From positions 3,100,001 through 3,164,000 of the forward strand of contig CP099650.1 of the NCBI GenBank assembly GCA_024123915.1: a stretch of DNA of 64,000 bases, written 5' to 3'. A program made the translations under genes and the position numbers. Positions 29,335 through 36,932 of the stretch are shown here, piece after piece. The stretch's first letter is position 1, and each line of letters begins with the position of its first letter. The stretch comes from Oxalobacteraceae bacterium OTU3CAMAD1 (GTDB lineage: Bacteria > Pseudomonadota > Gammaproteobacteria > Burkholderiales > Burkholderiaceae_D). The notes below the pieces were generated by a model that did no database searches, had not been told where the DNA came from, and worked only from the letters and a program-made list of their open reading frames with translations.

Positions 29335-31503
29335 TCAGAAACTGGTCGACAAGCCCGCGTACAGCGTGCGGCGCGCGCCGTACTGCGGCGCGCCGACGCC
29401 GACACCCGAACCGTCGCGCAGCAGGTACGATCGGTCGAACACATTGATCACCGCCAGCCGTCCCTCGACATTGCCGACCGGGGTGTTCTTCCAGTTATGC
29501 GTCAGCGACAGGTTGGCCGTCACGTAGCCGGGCAGGGCGCCCGAATTCGGCGCGCCGCCGTCCGGCGTCATGCGCAGGCCGCTGCCATACAGGACGTCGC
29601 CGCTCACTTGCGAGTCGCCGAAGTGGTAGTGCGCCCCGCCCGAGACGGTGTAGGTCTGGTCATGGTCGACGAAGATGTAGTGGTTGGAGATGTACGCCAG
29701 TTCGTCCGGCGCGAACAGCGACTGGCCGGAGGTGATGTTCTCCGCCTTGGCCTTTTGCGACGTCACGTTCAGGAAGGCGCCCCAGTCCTTCTCGCTGTAG
29801 ACGGCCGACAGCTCCAGCCCCTTGGCGTAGCCGTGTTCATAGTTAAACGGCGACAGGATCAGCGCCTGGCCGAACTGGCCCTCGTCGAGCATGTTGTGGA
29901 TCTTCTTGTAGTAGGTGTCGGCAGTCACCGTCAACTGCTCGCTGAACTTGTGGCTCAAGCCGACGTCGTAGTAGTTGGTCCGTTCCGCCTTGACGTTGTC
30001 CGACAGCGGCACCTCCGGCGCGTTCGACGTGCCGGCGTACTTGTTGATGCTTTCCTGGGCGGCCAGTTCCTGTGGCGGCGGCGTGAAGTAGCGCGAATAG
30101 CCGGCGTGCAGCGAAGTGTCCTTGGCCACCTGGTAGGCGAGGTTCACGCGCGGACTCCACTGATGCTCGTTGATGAAGGCGGACACTTTGTCGTAGCGCA
30201 GGCCGTAGTTCAAGGTTAGCGGCGCGCTGATATGCCATTCATCCTGCAGGTAGATGCTCGACAGCTTGCCGATCTGGCTGCTGTTGTCGATGATGGTGCG
30301 GGGATCGGTGCTGGCCTGCGTTCCGTCGGCGTTCATGTCGAACACGGAGACGCTGTTGTCGCTATGGGTGTTCTGGCGCGAGTAGGCCAGTCCGGTGCGC
30401 AGGGTGTGGCTGTCGTTGAGCTTATAGCTGGCGTCGAACTGCACGCCGCTGGAGGAGTTCGAGCGCAGGGTGTCCGAGCCGACGCCGTTGTAAACCAGGT
30501 CGCCCACCGGGTCCGGCGTGTAATGCAGTTCGGAGTATTGATGGAAGGCCGAGGCCTGGTAATTCAGGTCGCCGAGGCTCTTTTGCAGCGACAGCACCAG
30601 GAAGCGGTTGACCTCCCGCTGGCGCTCGTCGAGCTGGGACGACGGCAGGGTGCTGGTGCCGGCGACGGCGTCGCTTTGGCCGGTGAGCGAAAACGCCGGC
30701 GCCTGGTCCGGATTGTTCGGGATCTGGAAGCGGCCGTTATAGGTGCCGAACATCAGGCCCAAACGGGTCTGGTCGTCGAGGAACCAGGACAGGCTGCCGA
30801 ACGATTTGGCCTGCTTGGTCTCGTTGTGAATGGCGTCGCGGGTCGGCAGCGGATTTTCGATGCCCATTTTATTGGTCAGATAGCTGCCCGACAGGTAGTA
30901 GTTGAAGGCGCCCTGGTTACCGAAGAATTCCGCGCTCGGCGCGACGTAATCGTTACTGCCCACCAGCACGCCGACGCGGCCGCCGGATTTGCCGGTGCCT
31001 TCCTTGGTCTGGATATCCACGATGCCGGCCGTGCGCAGGCCGAATTGCGCCGGCAGCGCGCCGGTGATGAAATCGGTCTGCTGCACGAAGCGGGTGTCGA
31101 TCGACTGGCCGAAACCGGTGATGCTCTCCGGCAGCTGCACGCCATTGACGCGGTACTGCACGTTCGCGTGGTCGTCGCGCACGTGGATCGAGCCGGACGC
31201 CTTGGAGTCCTGGGCCACGCCGGGAAGGCGCAGCAGCACTTCGTTGAACGGCGTGTTGTCGCCCTGGCCAAGCTGCTCGATCATGTGGCGGTCGATCGAG
31301 TAGACGGTGGTGCCGACGTTGGGCGAAAGGTCGATGCGCGCGCTTTTCAGGTGGGCGACGATGTCGACTTGCTGCATCGGCGCGGCGCTGCCGTCGTCGG
31401 CGGCGGTGGCGGCGACATTGGCGTCGTCGGCGTGGGCGTGGGAGGCGTAAAAGGCGGCGGCCAGCAGCAGTGGCAGGGTACGAAGTTGTGGGGTGCGTTG
31501 CAT
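29335..31503 (-). CDS. TonB-dependent outer-membrane receptor
   Basis: A 722-residue receptor with signal peptide (MQRTPQLRTLPLLLAAAFYASHAHA), plug domain (VYSIDRHMIEQLGQGDNTPF, LRLPGVAQDSKASGSIHVRD, GIVDIQTKEG) and a long beta-barrel ending in the aromatic C-terminus LYAGLSTSF. The start at 31503 has GGA seven bases upstream; a frame to 31569 adds residues before the signal. A small His/Cys membrane protein is encoded 150 bases upstream on the same strand. That pairing is often seen with metal uptake or copper-linked receptors, but no ligand motif is decisive. Confidence 0.9.
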   Translation of the reverse strand: MQRTPQLRTLPLLLAAAFYASHAHADDANVAATAADDGSAAPMQQVDIVAHLKSARIDLSPNVGTTVYSIDRHMIEQLGQGDNTPFNEVLLRLPGVAQDSKASGSIHVRDDHANVQYRVNGVQLPESITGFGQSIDTRFVQQTDFITGALPAQFGLRTAGIVDIQTKEGTGKSGGRVGVLVGSNDYVAPSAEFFGNQGAFNYYLSGSYLTNKMGIENPLPTRDAIHNETKQAKSFGSLSWFLDDQTRLGLMFGTYNGRFQIPNNPDQAPAFSLTGQSDAVAGTSTLPSSQLDERQREVNRFLVLSLQKSLGDLNYQASAFHQYSELHYTPDPVGDLVYNGVGSDTLRSNSSSGVQFDASYKLNDSHTLRTGLAYSRQNTHSDNSVSVFDMNADGTQASTDPRTIIDNSSQIGKLSSIYLQDEWHISAPLTLNYGLRYDKVSAFINEHQWSPRVNLAYQVAKDTSLHAGYSRYFTPPPQELAAQESINKYAGTSNAPEVPLSDNVKAERTNYYDVGLSHKFSEQLTVTADTYYKKIHNMLDEGQFGQALILSPFNYEHGYAKGLELSAVYSEKDWGAFLNVTSQKAKAENITSGQSLFAPDELAYISNHYIFVDHDQTYTVSGGAHYHFGDSQVSGDVLYGSGLRMTPDGGAPNSGALPGYVTANLSLTHNWKNTPVGNVEGRLAVINVFDRSYLLRDGSGVGVGAPQYGARRTLYAGLSTSF

Positions 31504-31653
31504 GTTCAATCCTTGAATGTTCAGGCGCGCGCGGCCGCCGGCCCGCCGCAATGTATCGAAGCATGTCAAAACATGTCGAAACGTGTCGGGCAGGCGCGCG
31601 GCTGCGCAAATTCGCGCAATGGGCGTTACGGGTGGTACAAGTAACAGGCGTGA

Positions 31654-31989
31654 CTAAGGTCGGGAGAGAACAGCGAAAGGAGGGGCGTGCGAAGGAGGCG
31701 TGAGGTAGCTGGCGCTGGCGATCCAGGCCTGGCGCGGCAGCGCGGTGACGGTGTAGCTGACCAGCGAGGCCACCGGAACCACCACCGCCGGTGGCGGCGG
31801 GGCGCCGAACGGCATGTCGGTGATCTCGCACGCCGCGCAATCGTCCCTGTGAACATCGGTGTAGGCGTGCGTGTGCGACGCCGCCCCGATCAGTTGCAGC
31901 GCCAGGAACACCAGCACGAACAGCATTACTACGCGCTGGTAGCGCGTGTTGCGATGTTGTGTTGCCGGGGAAAGGGTCATTGCGTGCAT
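31654..31989 (-). CDS. Small membrane protein with His/Cys motif (DUF2946-like)
   Basis: A 111-residue protein with one N-terminal hydrophobic segment (RVVMLFVLVFLALQLIGAA) followed by HTHAYTDVHRDDCAACE, a His- and Cys-rich stretch capable of metal binding, and a Pro-rich tail. It resembles the loosely defined DUF2946 group found near copper genes. Starts at 31989 and 31980 are both possible; neither has a strong ribosome binding site. It lies upstream of, and in line with, the TonB receptor gene. A metal role is inference. Confidence 0.65.
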   Translation of the reverse strand: MHAMTLSPATQHRNTRYQRVVMLFVLVFLALQLIGAASHTHAYTDVHRDDCAACEITDMPFGAPPPPAVVVPVASLVSYTVTALPRQAWIASASYLTPPSHAPPFAVLSRP

Positions 31990-32068
31990 AGCCGCGATTT
32001 TACAGGGCTTATGCGCAAACAGACAACGCATATTCGCGTTCCCCCGCGATTGCAGGGGAAGGGCGCCG

Positions 32069-32770
32069 TCAGTGCTGGCTATGGACGCTGTCGCCGACCA
32101 GTCCCCGGCGCGTGGCCAGCACCACCGCGTGGGTGCGGGCGGTGGCGCCAAGTTTGTCGAACAGGCCTTTGACGTGCGTTTTGACGGTGCCGACGCCGAT
32201 CCCCAGCTCGCGCGCGATCGACTTGTTGCACTGGCCCTGGGCGAGCAGCTGCAGCACGTCGGTTTCGCGGCTGGTCAGGCCGATGCGGGTAAAGCTGTCG
32301 GCCACGCAGCGGCTCAGGTCCGCGCTCAGGTAGCGCATGCCCCGGCTCAGCGAACGCACCGCCGCCAGCAGCTGGTCGGCCGGGCTGTTTTGCAGCAGGT
32401 AGCCGTGCACGCCGGCCATCATCGCCGTGCGCACCTCCCACTCGCGGTCCAGCTGCGTGACGATCAGCACCTTTGGCAGTTGCTCGAGCTGGCCGTGCGG
32501 GGCGTCGGCGCGGCGGCGCATATATTCCAGCGCGCCCTTGTGGTCGACGATGACGACGTCGGCGCCGCAGTGCAAGGCATCATCGGCGACGGAGGAGCTC
32601 CTGATCGAGATGTCCGCGCTTGCCCCGAGCAGGGCGGCCAGGCCGGCGTTGACGATGGCGTCGGCGTGCGCCACCAGCACATTGATTTTTTCGCCCTGAT
32701 GGAGGATGGCGGCGTTCCCATTGCTACCTCCCACGGCCGTTTGCGGCCAGGTTTTGCTATCGAATCGCAT
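32069..32770 (-). CDS. LuxR-type response regulator with degenerate receiver
   Basis: A 233-residue regulator. The N-terminal receiver-like domain reads NVLVAHADAIVNAG where active receivers have an acidic pair; here only one Asp remains. The position of the acceptor is VVIVDHKG. The LuxR helix-turn-helix is complete: LTSRETDVLQLLAQGQCNKS, then LGIGVGTVKTHVKGLFDKLG. The start at 32770 has GGGAG seven bases upstream. It follows the DoxX-like gene by 26 bases on the same strand. The altered acidic pocket suggests control other than ordinary Asp phosphorylation. Confidence 0.85.
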   Translation of the reverse strand: MRFDSKTWPQTAVGGSNGNAAILHQGEKINVLVAHADAIVNAGLAALLGASADISIRSSSVADDALHCGADVVIVDHKGALEYMRRRADAPHGQLEQLPKVLIVTQLDREWEVRTAMMAGVHGYLLQNSPADQLLAAVRSLSRGMRYLSADLSRCVADSFTRIGLTSRETDVLQLLAQGQCNKSIARELGIGVGTVKTHVKGLFDKLGATARTHAVVLATRRGLVGDSVHSQH

Positions 32771-32796
32771 GTCGTTACTCCCAAATGAACGTCTGA

Positions 32797-33204
32797 CTAA
32801 AATCGGTTGTGGTCCGCCGGACTGGCGGGCAGCACCAGCCGGCGGCGGCCGAACAGCCGCGCGTCCGCCGCGTACGCCCCAGGCCCAAGCAGCACCAGCG
32901 CGGCGGCGGTGAAGGCGCCGACGATGCACGGCGAGGCTTGCGTCCAGCCGGCATGGCCAAGACAGAACAACTGGCAAAGCGAGGCGATGGCGCCCGCCAC
33001 CGGTGTCAGCATGCCCAGCACCAGCAGCACCGCCAGCAATACCGACAACAAGGCCGCCAGGCCGTCCGGCAGTGTCGCCCGCCACCAGGGCGCAGCCACG
33101 GGGGACAGCGTTTCCGACAGCAGTTGCAGCGCCACGGCCAGCCGCAATAGCAGCAGCCCGACGCCGGCGCCGCCGCGCGGAAAACTGGTACTGAATCCAC
33201 GCAT
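32797..33204 (-). CDS. DoxX-like membrane protein
   Basis: A 135-residue integral membrane protein of four predicted helices (VGLLLLRLAVALQLL, LAALLSVLLAVLLVLGMLTPVAGAIASL, CIVGAFTAAALVLLGPGAYAADAR). The GMLTPVAG and LLGPGAYAADAR segments are DoxX-type. The start at 33204 is favoured by GAGGG upstream and family length; a frame to 33294 adds a charged tail. It precedes the LuxR gene and diverges from the XapX-amidohydrolase module, which encodes a second DoxX protein. Biochemical role unknown. Confidence 0.75.
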   Translation of the reverse strand: MRGFSTSFPRGGAGVGLLLLRLAVALQLLSETLSPVAAPWWRATLPDGLAALLSVLLAVLLVLGMLTPVAGAIASLCQLFCLGHAGWTQASPCIVGAFTAAALVLLGPGAYAADARLFGRRRLVLPASPADHNRF

Positions 33205-33290
33205 GTCTGTCGGCCCTCGCTGGTTTGCATTTCTGGCAGCCAGCTTAAGCTTTTTCGCAGCTTTTGCCACGACCCGATCCGGGGTGGAGG

Positions 33291-33312
33291 ACATACCCAG
33301 ATCGGGGTATGT
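33291..33312. promoter_or_regulatory. Inverted repeat in a divergent promoter region
   Basis: ACATACCC (33291-33298) and GGGTATGT (33305-33312) form a perfect 8-base dyad around a six-base spacer, midway between the leftward DoxX-LuxR unit and the rightward XapX module. The position fits an operator for one or both units; the LuxR-type regulator encoded next door is a candidate binder. Confidence 0.5.
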
Positions 33313-33435
33313 TCAAACCCCACCGCATGTGACATTGTTCGGGCAACATCACCGCCGCAGGGGGTGTCCCTGGCATAAAGGCAGGGGCGCGACTTGCGGT
33401 TCAGGGAGTACAGTTTTAGCTTTAAGGAGTCAGCC

Positions 33436-33711
33436 ATGAAAATTTACATCGTCTCGATCGCCACCGGCCTGCTGGTCGGAATCATCTACGGATTCTTGAA
33501 CGTGCGCTCGCCGGCGCCGCCGGTCATCGCGCTGGTCGGCTTGCTGGGCATACTGCTCGGCGAGCAGGTGCCGCCGTTGCTGCGCCAACTGTGGCAACCG
33601 GCGCAGGCGCAGGAAAAACAGGTGTCGTGGATCGAAGACCACGTCAAGCCGCATTGCTTCGGCCAGTTGCCGGGCGCGCAGGCGGAAGATCAAACGAAAA
33701 GGAAAGCATGA
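33436..33711 (+). CDS. XapX-domain membrane protein
   Basis: A 91-residue protein with two hydrophobic segments: KIYIVSIATGLLVGIIYGFL and APPVIALVGLLGILLGEQV. The GLLVGxxYGFLxVRSPAPPxxALVGLLGxLLGE pattern is the XapX domain signature. A short charged tail follows. AAGGAG lies eight bases before the ATG. Its stop overlaps the amidohydrolase ATG, so the two are translationally coupled. The function of XapX proteins is not known. Confidence 0.85.
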   Translation: MKIYIVSIATGLLVGIIYGFLNVRSPAPPVIALVGLLGILLGEQVPPLLRQLWQPAQAQEKQVSWIEDHVKPHCFGQLPGAQAEDQTKRKA

Positions 33712-35639
33712 TGACCCAAGCCACCCACACCAGTCCCGACCTGATTTTGCACCGGGGCCTGTTCACCACCCTGGACCGTTCCAACCCGCACGCGGAGGCG
33801 GTGGCCATCAAGGACGGCCGCTTCACCCACGTCGGCCGCGCCAACGAGATCATGGCGCTGGCCGGTCCCGCCACCCGCGTCATCGACCTGCAGGGCAAGC
33901 GCGTGCTGCCAGGCCTTATCGACAACCACTGCCACATCATCCGTGGCGGCCTGAATTTCAACCTGGAGCTGCGCTGGGACGGCGTGCGCAGCCTGGCCGA
34001 CGCGATGGAGATGCTCAAGGCGCAGGTGGCGATCACGCCGGCGCCGCAATGGGTGCGGGTGGTGGGCGGCTTCACCGAACATCAATTCGCCGAAAAGCGC
34101 CTGCCGACCATCGCCGAATTGAACGCGGTGGCGCCGGACACGCCGGTGTTCATCCTGCACCTGTATGATCGCGCCTTGCTGAACGGCGCCGCCCTGCGCG
34201 CCGTCGGCTACGACAAGAACACGCCGGCGCCGCATGGCGGCGAGATCCTGCGCGACGCCGCCGGCAATCCGACCGGCCTGCTGCTGGCCAAGCCCAACGC
34301 CGCCATCCTGTACCAGACCCTGGCCAAGGGACCGAAGCTGCCGCTGGAATACCAGGTCAACTCGACCCGCCATTTCATGCGCGAACTCAATCGCCTCGGC
34401 GTGACCGGCGCCATCGACGCCGGCGGCGGCTTCCAGAATTATCCCGAGGATTACCAGGTGATCCAGCAGCTGTCGGACGCCAAGCAGTTGACGATACGGC
34501 TGGCCTACAACCTGTTCACGCAAAAGCCGCAGCAGGAAAAAGAAGATTTCCTCAACTGGACGCAAAGCGTGACCTACCAGCAGGGTGACGACTACTTCCG
34601 CCATAACGGCGCCGGCGAGATGCTGACCTTCTCGGCGGCCGACTTCGAGGACTTCCGCCAGCCGCGCCCCGACATGCCCGACAACATGGAAGACGACCTG
34701 GAAGGCGTGGTGCGGGTGCTGGCGCAGAACCGCTGGCCGTGGCGCATGCACGCCACCTACGACGAGACCATCAGCCGCGCGCTCGACGTGTTCGAGAAGG
34801 TCAACCAGGACATTCCGCTGGCGGGCCTGAACTGGTTCTTCGACCACGCCGAGACCATCTCCGACCAGTCGATCGACCGCATCGCGGCGCTGGGCGGCGG
34901 CGTCGCCGTGCAGCACCGCATGGCCTACCAGGGCGAATACTTCGTCGAGCGCTATGGCCACGGCGCGGCCGAGGCCACGCCGCCGGTCAAGAAGATCCTG
35001 GAGGCGGGCGTGAAGGTCTCCGCCGGCACCGACGCCACCCGTGTCGCCTCGTACAACCCGTGGGTGTCGCTGGCCTGGATGATCACCGGTAAAACCGTGG
35101 GCGGCATGCAGCTGTACCCGCGCGCCAATTGCCTGGACCGCGAAACGGCGCTGCGCATGTGGACCGAGAACACCACCTGGTTCTCGAACGAGGTGGGCAA
35201 GAAGGGCCGCATCGAGGTGGGCCAGCTGGCCGACCTGATCGTGCCGGACAAGGATTTCTACGCCTGCGCCGAAAGCGAGATCTCCGACATGAGTTCGCGC
35301 CTGACCATCGTCGGCGGCAAGATCGTCTACGCGGCGGGGGAGTTCGCCGCCTACGACGAGGCGCCGCCGCCGGCCATGCCCGACTGGTCGCCGGTGCGCC
35401 GCTTCGGCGGCTACGCTGGCTGGGGTGAACAGATCGGCAACAACCGCGCCGCCCTCAAGGAGCTGGAGCAGCGCAAGCGCCAGCAGGCGCAATTGCGCGA
35501 GCAGCAGGCCGCCTGCGGCTGCGCCAGGCAGTGCAATGTGCACGGCCACCAGCATGGAACCGCGTGGACCAGCAAGCTGCCGATCTCAGACCTGAAAAGC
35601 TTCTGGGGCGCGCTGGGTTGCGCCTGCTGGGCGGTGTGA
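33708..35639 (+). CDS. Amidohydrolase (YtcJ-like metal-dependent hydrolase)
   Basis: A 643-residue member of the amidohydrolase-3 group. The N-terminal beta-sandwich strand (DLILHRGLFTTLDRSNPHA) leads to the metal motif GLIDNHCHI, and later ligands fit FDHAETISD and the terminal Asp in VSAGTDATR. A cofactor-like Lys/His pattern follows YtcJ proteins. The C-terminal 45 residues are unusual: a Gln/Arg coiled stretch, then CGCARQCNVHGHQHG and a final GCACWAV, which together could bind metal. The ATG at 33708 overlaps the XapX stop; ATG 33711 is equally possible. Substrate unknown. Confidence 0.85.
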   Translation: MMTQATHTSPDLILHRGLFTTLDRSNPHAEAVAIKDGRFTHVGRANEIMALAGPATRVIDLQGKRVLPGLIDNHCHIIRGGLNFNLELRWDGVRSLADAMEMLKAQVAITPAPQWVRVVGGFTEHQFAEKRLPTIAELNAVAPDTPVFILHLYDRALLNGAALRAVGYDKNTPAPHGGEILRDAAGNPTGLLLAKPNAAILYQTLAKGPKLPLEYQVNSTRHFMRELNRLGVTGAIDAGGGFQNYPEDYQVIQQLSDAKQLTIRLAYNLFTQKPQQEKEDFLNWTQSVTYQQGDDYFRHNGAGEMLTFSAADFEDFRQPRPDMPDNMEDDLEGVVRVLAQNRWPWRMHATYDETISRALDVFEKVNQDIPLAGLNWFFDHAETISDQSIDRIAALGGGVAVQHRMAYQGEYFVERYGHGAAEATPPVKKILEAGVKVSAGTDATRVASYNPWVSLAWMITGKTVGGMQLYPRANCLDRETALRMWTENTTWFSNEVGKKGRIEVGQLADLIVPDKDFYACAESEISDMSSRLTIVGGKIVYAAGEFAAYDEAPPPAMPDWSPVRRFGGYAGWGEQIGNNRAALKELEQRKRQQAQLREQQAACGCARQCNVHGHQHGTAWTSKLPISDLKSFWGALGCACWAV

Positions 35640-35641
35640 CG

Positions 35642-36052
35642 ATGGCGTTTCCTCCATTTTTGCGCGCGCCCTGGGTGCGCTGGTGCGGCCTGCTGCTGCT
35701 GTGTTCAGCGTATCTGCAGGGCGGCATCGTCAAGCTGACCGACTTTAGCGGCGCCGTCGCCGAGATGCAGCACTTCGGCGTCTCGCCGGCGGCGCCGATG
35801 GCCGCCGTGGTGATCGGCGGCGAGATCGGCGCCTCGCTGATGATACTGGCCGGGTTCTATCGCTGGCTGGGCGCCGGCTACCTGGCGGTGTTCACCCTGA
35901 TGGCCACCTTCATGGCCAACCGCTTTTGGGAGGTGACCGGGCCGGCGCGCTTCATGGCCGAAAACGGCTTCTTCGAACACCTCGGGTTGACCGGCGCCTT
36001 CGTGCTGGTGGCCTGGTACGATATTCAGAAAGGTAAGGATGGAACGCGGTGA
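35642..36052 (+). CDS. DoxX family membrane protein
   Basis: A 136-residue four-helix membrane protein: GLLLLCSAYLQGGIVKLTDF, AAVVIGGEIGASLMILAGFY, YLAVFTLMATFMANRFWE, LGLTGAFVLVAWYDIQKG. The KLTDFSGAVAEMQHFGVSP and MANRFWE segments are typical of DoxX. It starts two bases after the amidohydrolase stop and overlaps the next gene by 14 bases, marking a tight operon. Members have been linked to quinone or sulfur redox, but no specific role can be assigned here. Confidence 0.85.
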   Translation: MAFPPFLRAPWVRWCGLLLLCSAYLQGGIVKLTDFSGAVAEMQHFGVSPAAPMAAVVIGGEIGASLMILAGFYRWLGAGYLAVFTLMATFMANRFWEVTGPARFMAENGFFEHLGLTGAFVLVAWYDIQKGKDGTR

Positions 36053-36695
36053 TATCAAACAAGGCGTCACGCTCGGCTTTTTGGCTGGCTACGTCGACAC
36101 GCTGGGCTTTATCGGCCTGTTCGGATTGTTCACGGCGCACGTGACGGGCAACTTCGTGCTGATCGGCCGCTCTGCGGTGCAGGCGGCGCCGGAGATTTTC
36201 CTCAAACTGCTGGTGTTCCCGGTGTTCATGCTGTTCGTCGCCATCGCGCGGCTGCTGATCCTGCACTGGCAACGCACGGGCGGCAAGCAGCTGCGCAACA
36301 GCTTCCTGACGCAGCTGCTGCTGATGGCGGCGACGGTGGCCTGCGCCTGGGTGGCGGCACCCATCGTCTCGGCCGACGCGCCGCTGAGCATGGCGACCGG
36401 CATGCTGTGCGCCGGCGCGATGGCGGTGCAGAACGCCTACGGCAAGCTGCTGCTGGGTAAATCGGCCGCCACCACCGTCATGACCGGCAACGTCACGCAA
36501 CTGGTGATCGACCTGGTGGACTCGGCACGCGGCGACCCCGACGCCATGGGCCGCTGCAAAAAGCTGGCTTGGCCGGTGCTGGCCTTCGCGCTCGGCTGCA
36601 CCGGCGGCGCGCTGATGTTCGTCGCGGTCGGCTTCAACGGCCTGATATTGCCGTGTGTGTTGTTATTGTGGCTCGCCATCGCCGCGAAAGATTGA
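36039..36695 (+). CDS. YoaK/DUF1275 family membrane protein
   Basis: A 218-residue protein with about six membrane helices. The N-terminus GVTLGFLAGYVDTLGFIGLFGLFTAHVTGN is the DUF1275 signature (GxVDxxGF... TAHVTGN), and AMAVQNAYGKLLLGKSAATTVMTGNVTQ is the matching second-half repeat. AAAGG precedes the ATG, which lies inside the end of the DoxX gene. It closes the XapX-amidohydrolase-DoxX-YoaK operon. Family function is unknown; transport is only a guess. Confidence 0.85.
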   Translation: MERGDIKQGVTLGFLAGYVDTLGFIGLFGLFTAHVTGNFVLIGRSAVQAAPEIFLKLLVFPVFMLFVAIARLLILHWQRTGGKQLRNSFLTQLLLMAATVACAWVAAPIVSADAPLSMATGMLCAGAMAVQNAYGKLLLGKSAATTVMTGNVTQLVIDLVDSARGDPDAMGRCKKLAWPVLAFALGCTGGALMFVAVGFNGLILPCVLLLWLAIAAKD

Positions 36696-36932
36696 TACAT
36701 TTCGTCACCGTAGTCCCCGCCAATTCTGCTGTAAAGTGCGCCACCGCTGGGGCGGTGGCGCGCGCTTCCCGCCGCCCCATCCCCATCCCCACCGTGCCCT
36801 AGGGAAAACCCTACGCCGGTATCAGCATCGCCCGATATTCTCCCGATTATTTCCTTGTTATTATCAAATTGGAATGTAAATTTCCATGCGGTACATTGAC
36901 CCGCGACGACGCGGTTACAACCAAGGATATTC

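Noticed and set aside
33360-33435. Sigma-54 promoter before the XapX gene
   Set aside because: TGGCAT and TTGC occur but the spacing is wrong for a -24/-12 promoter.
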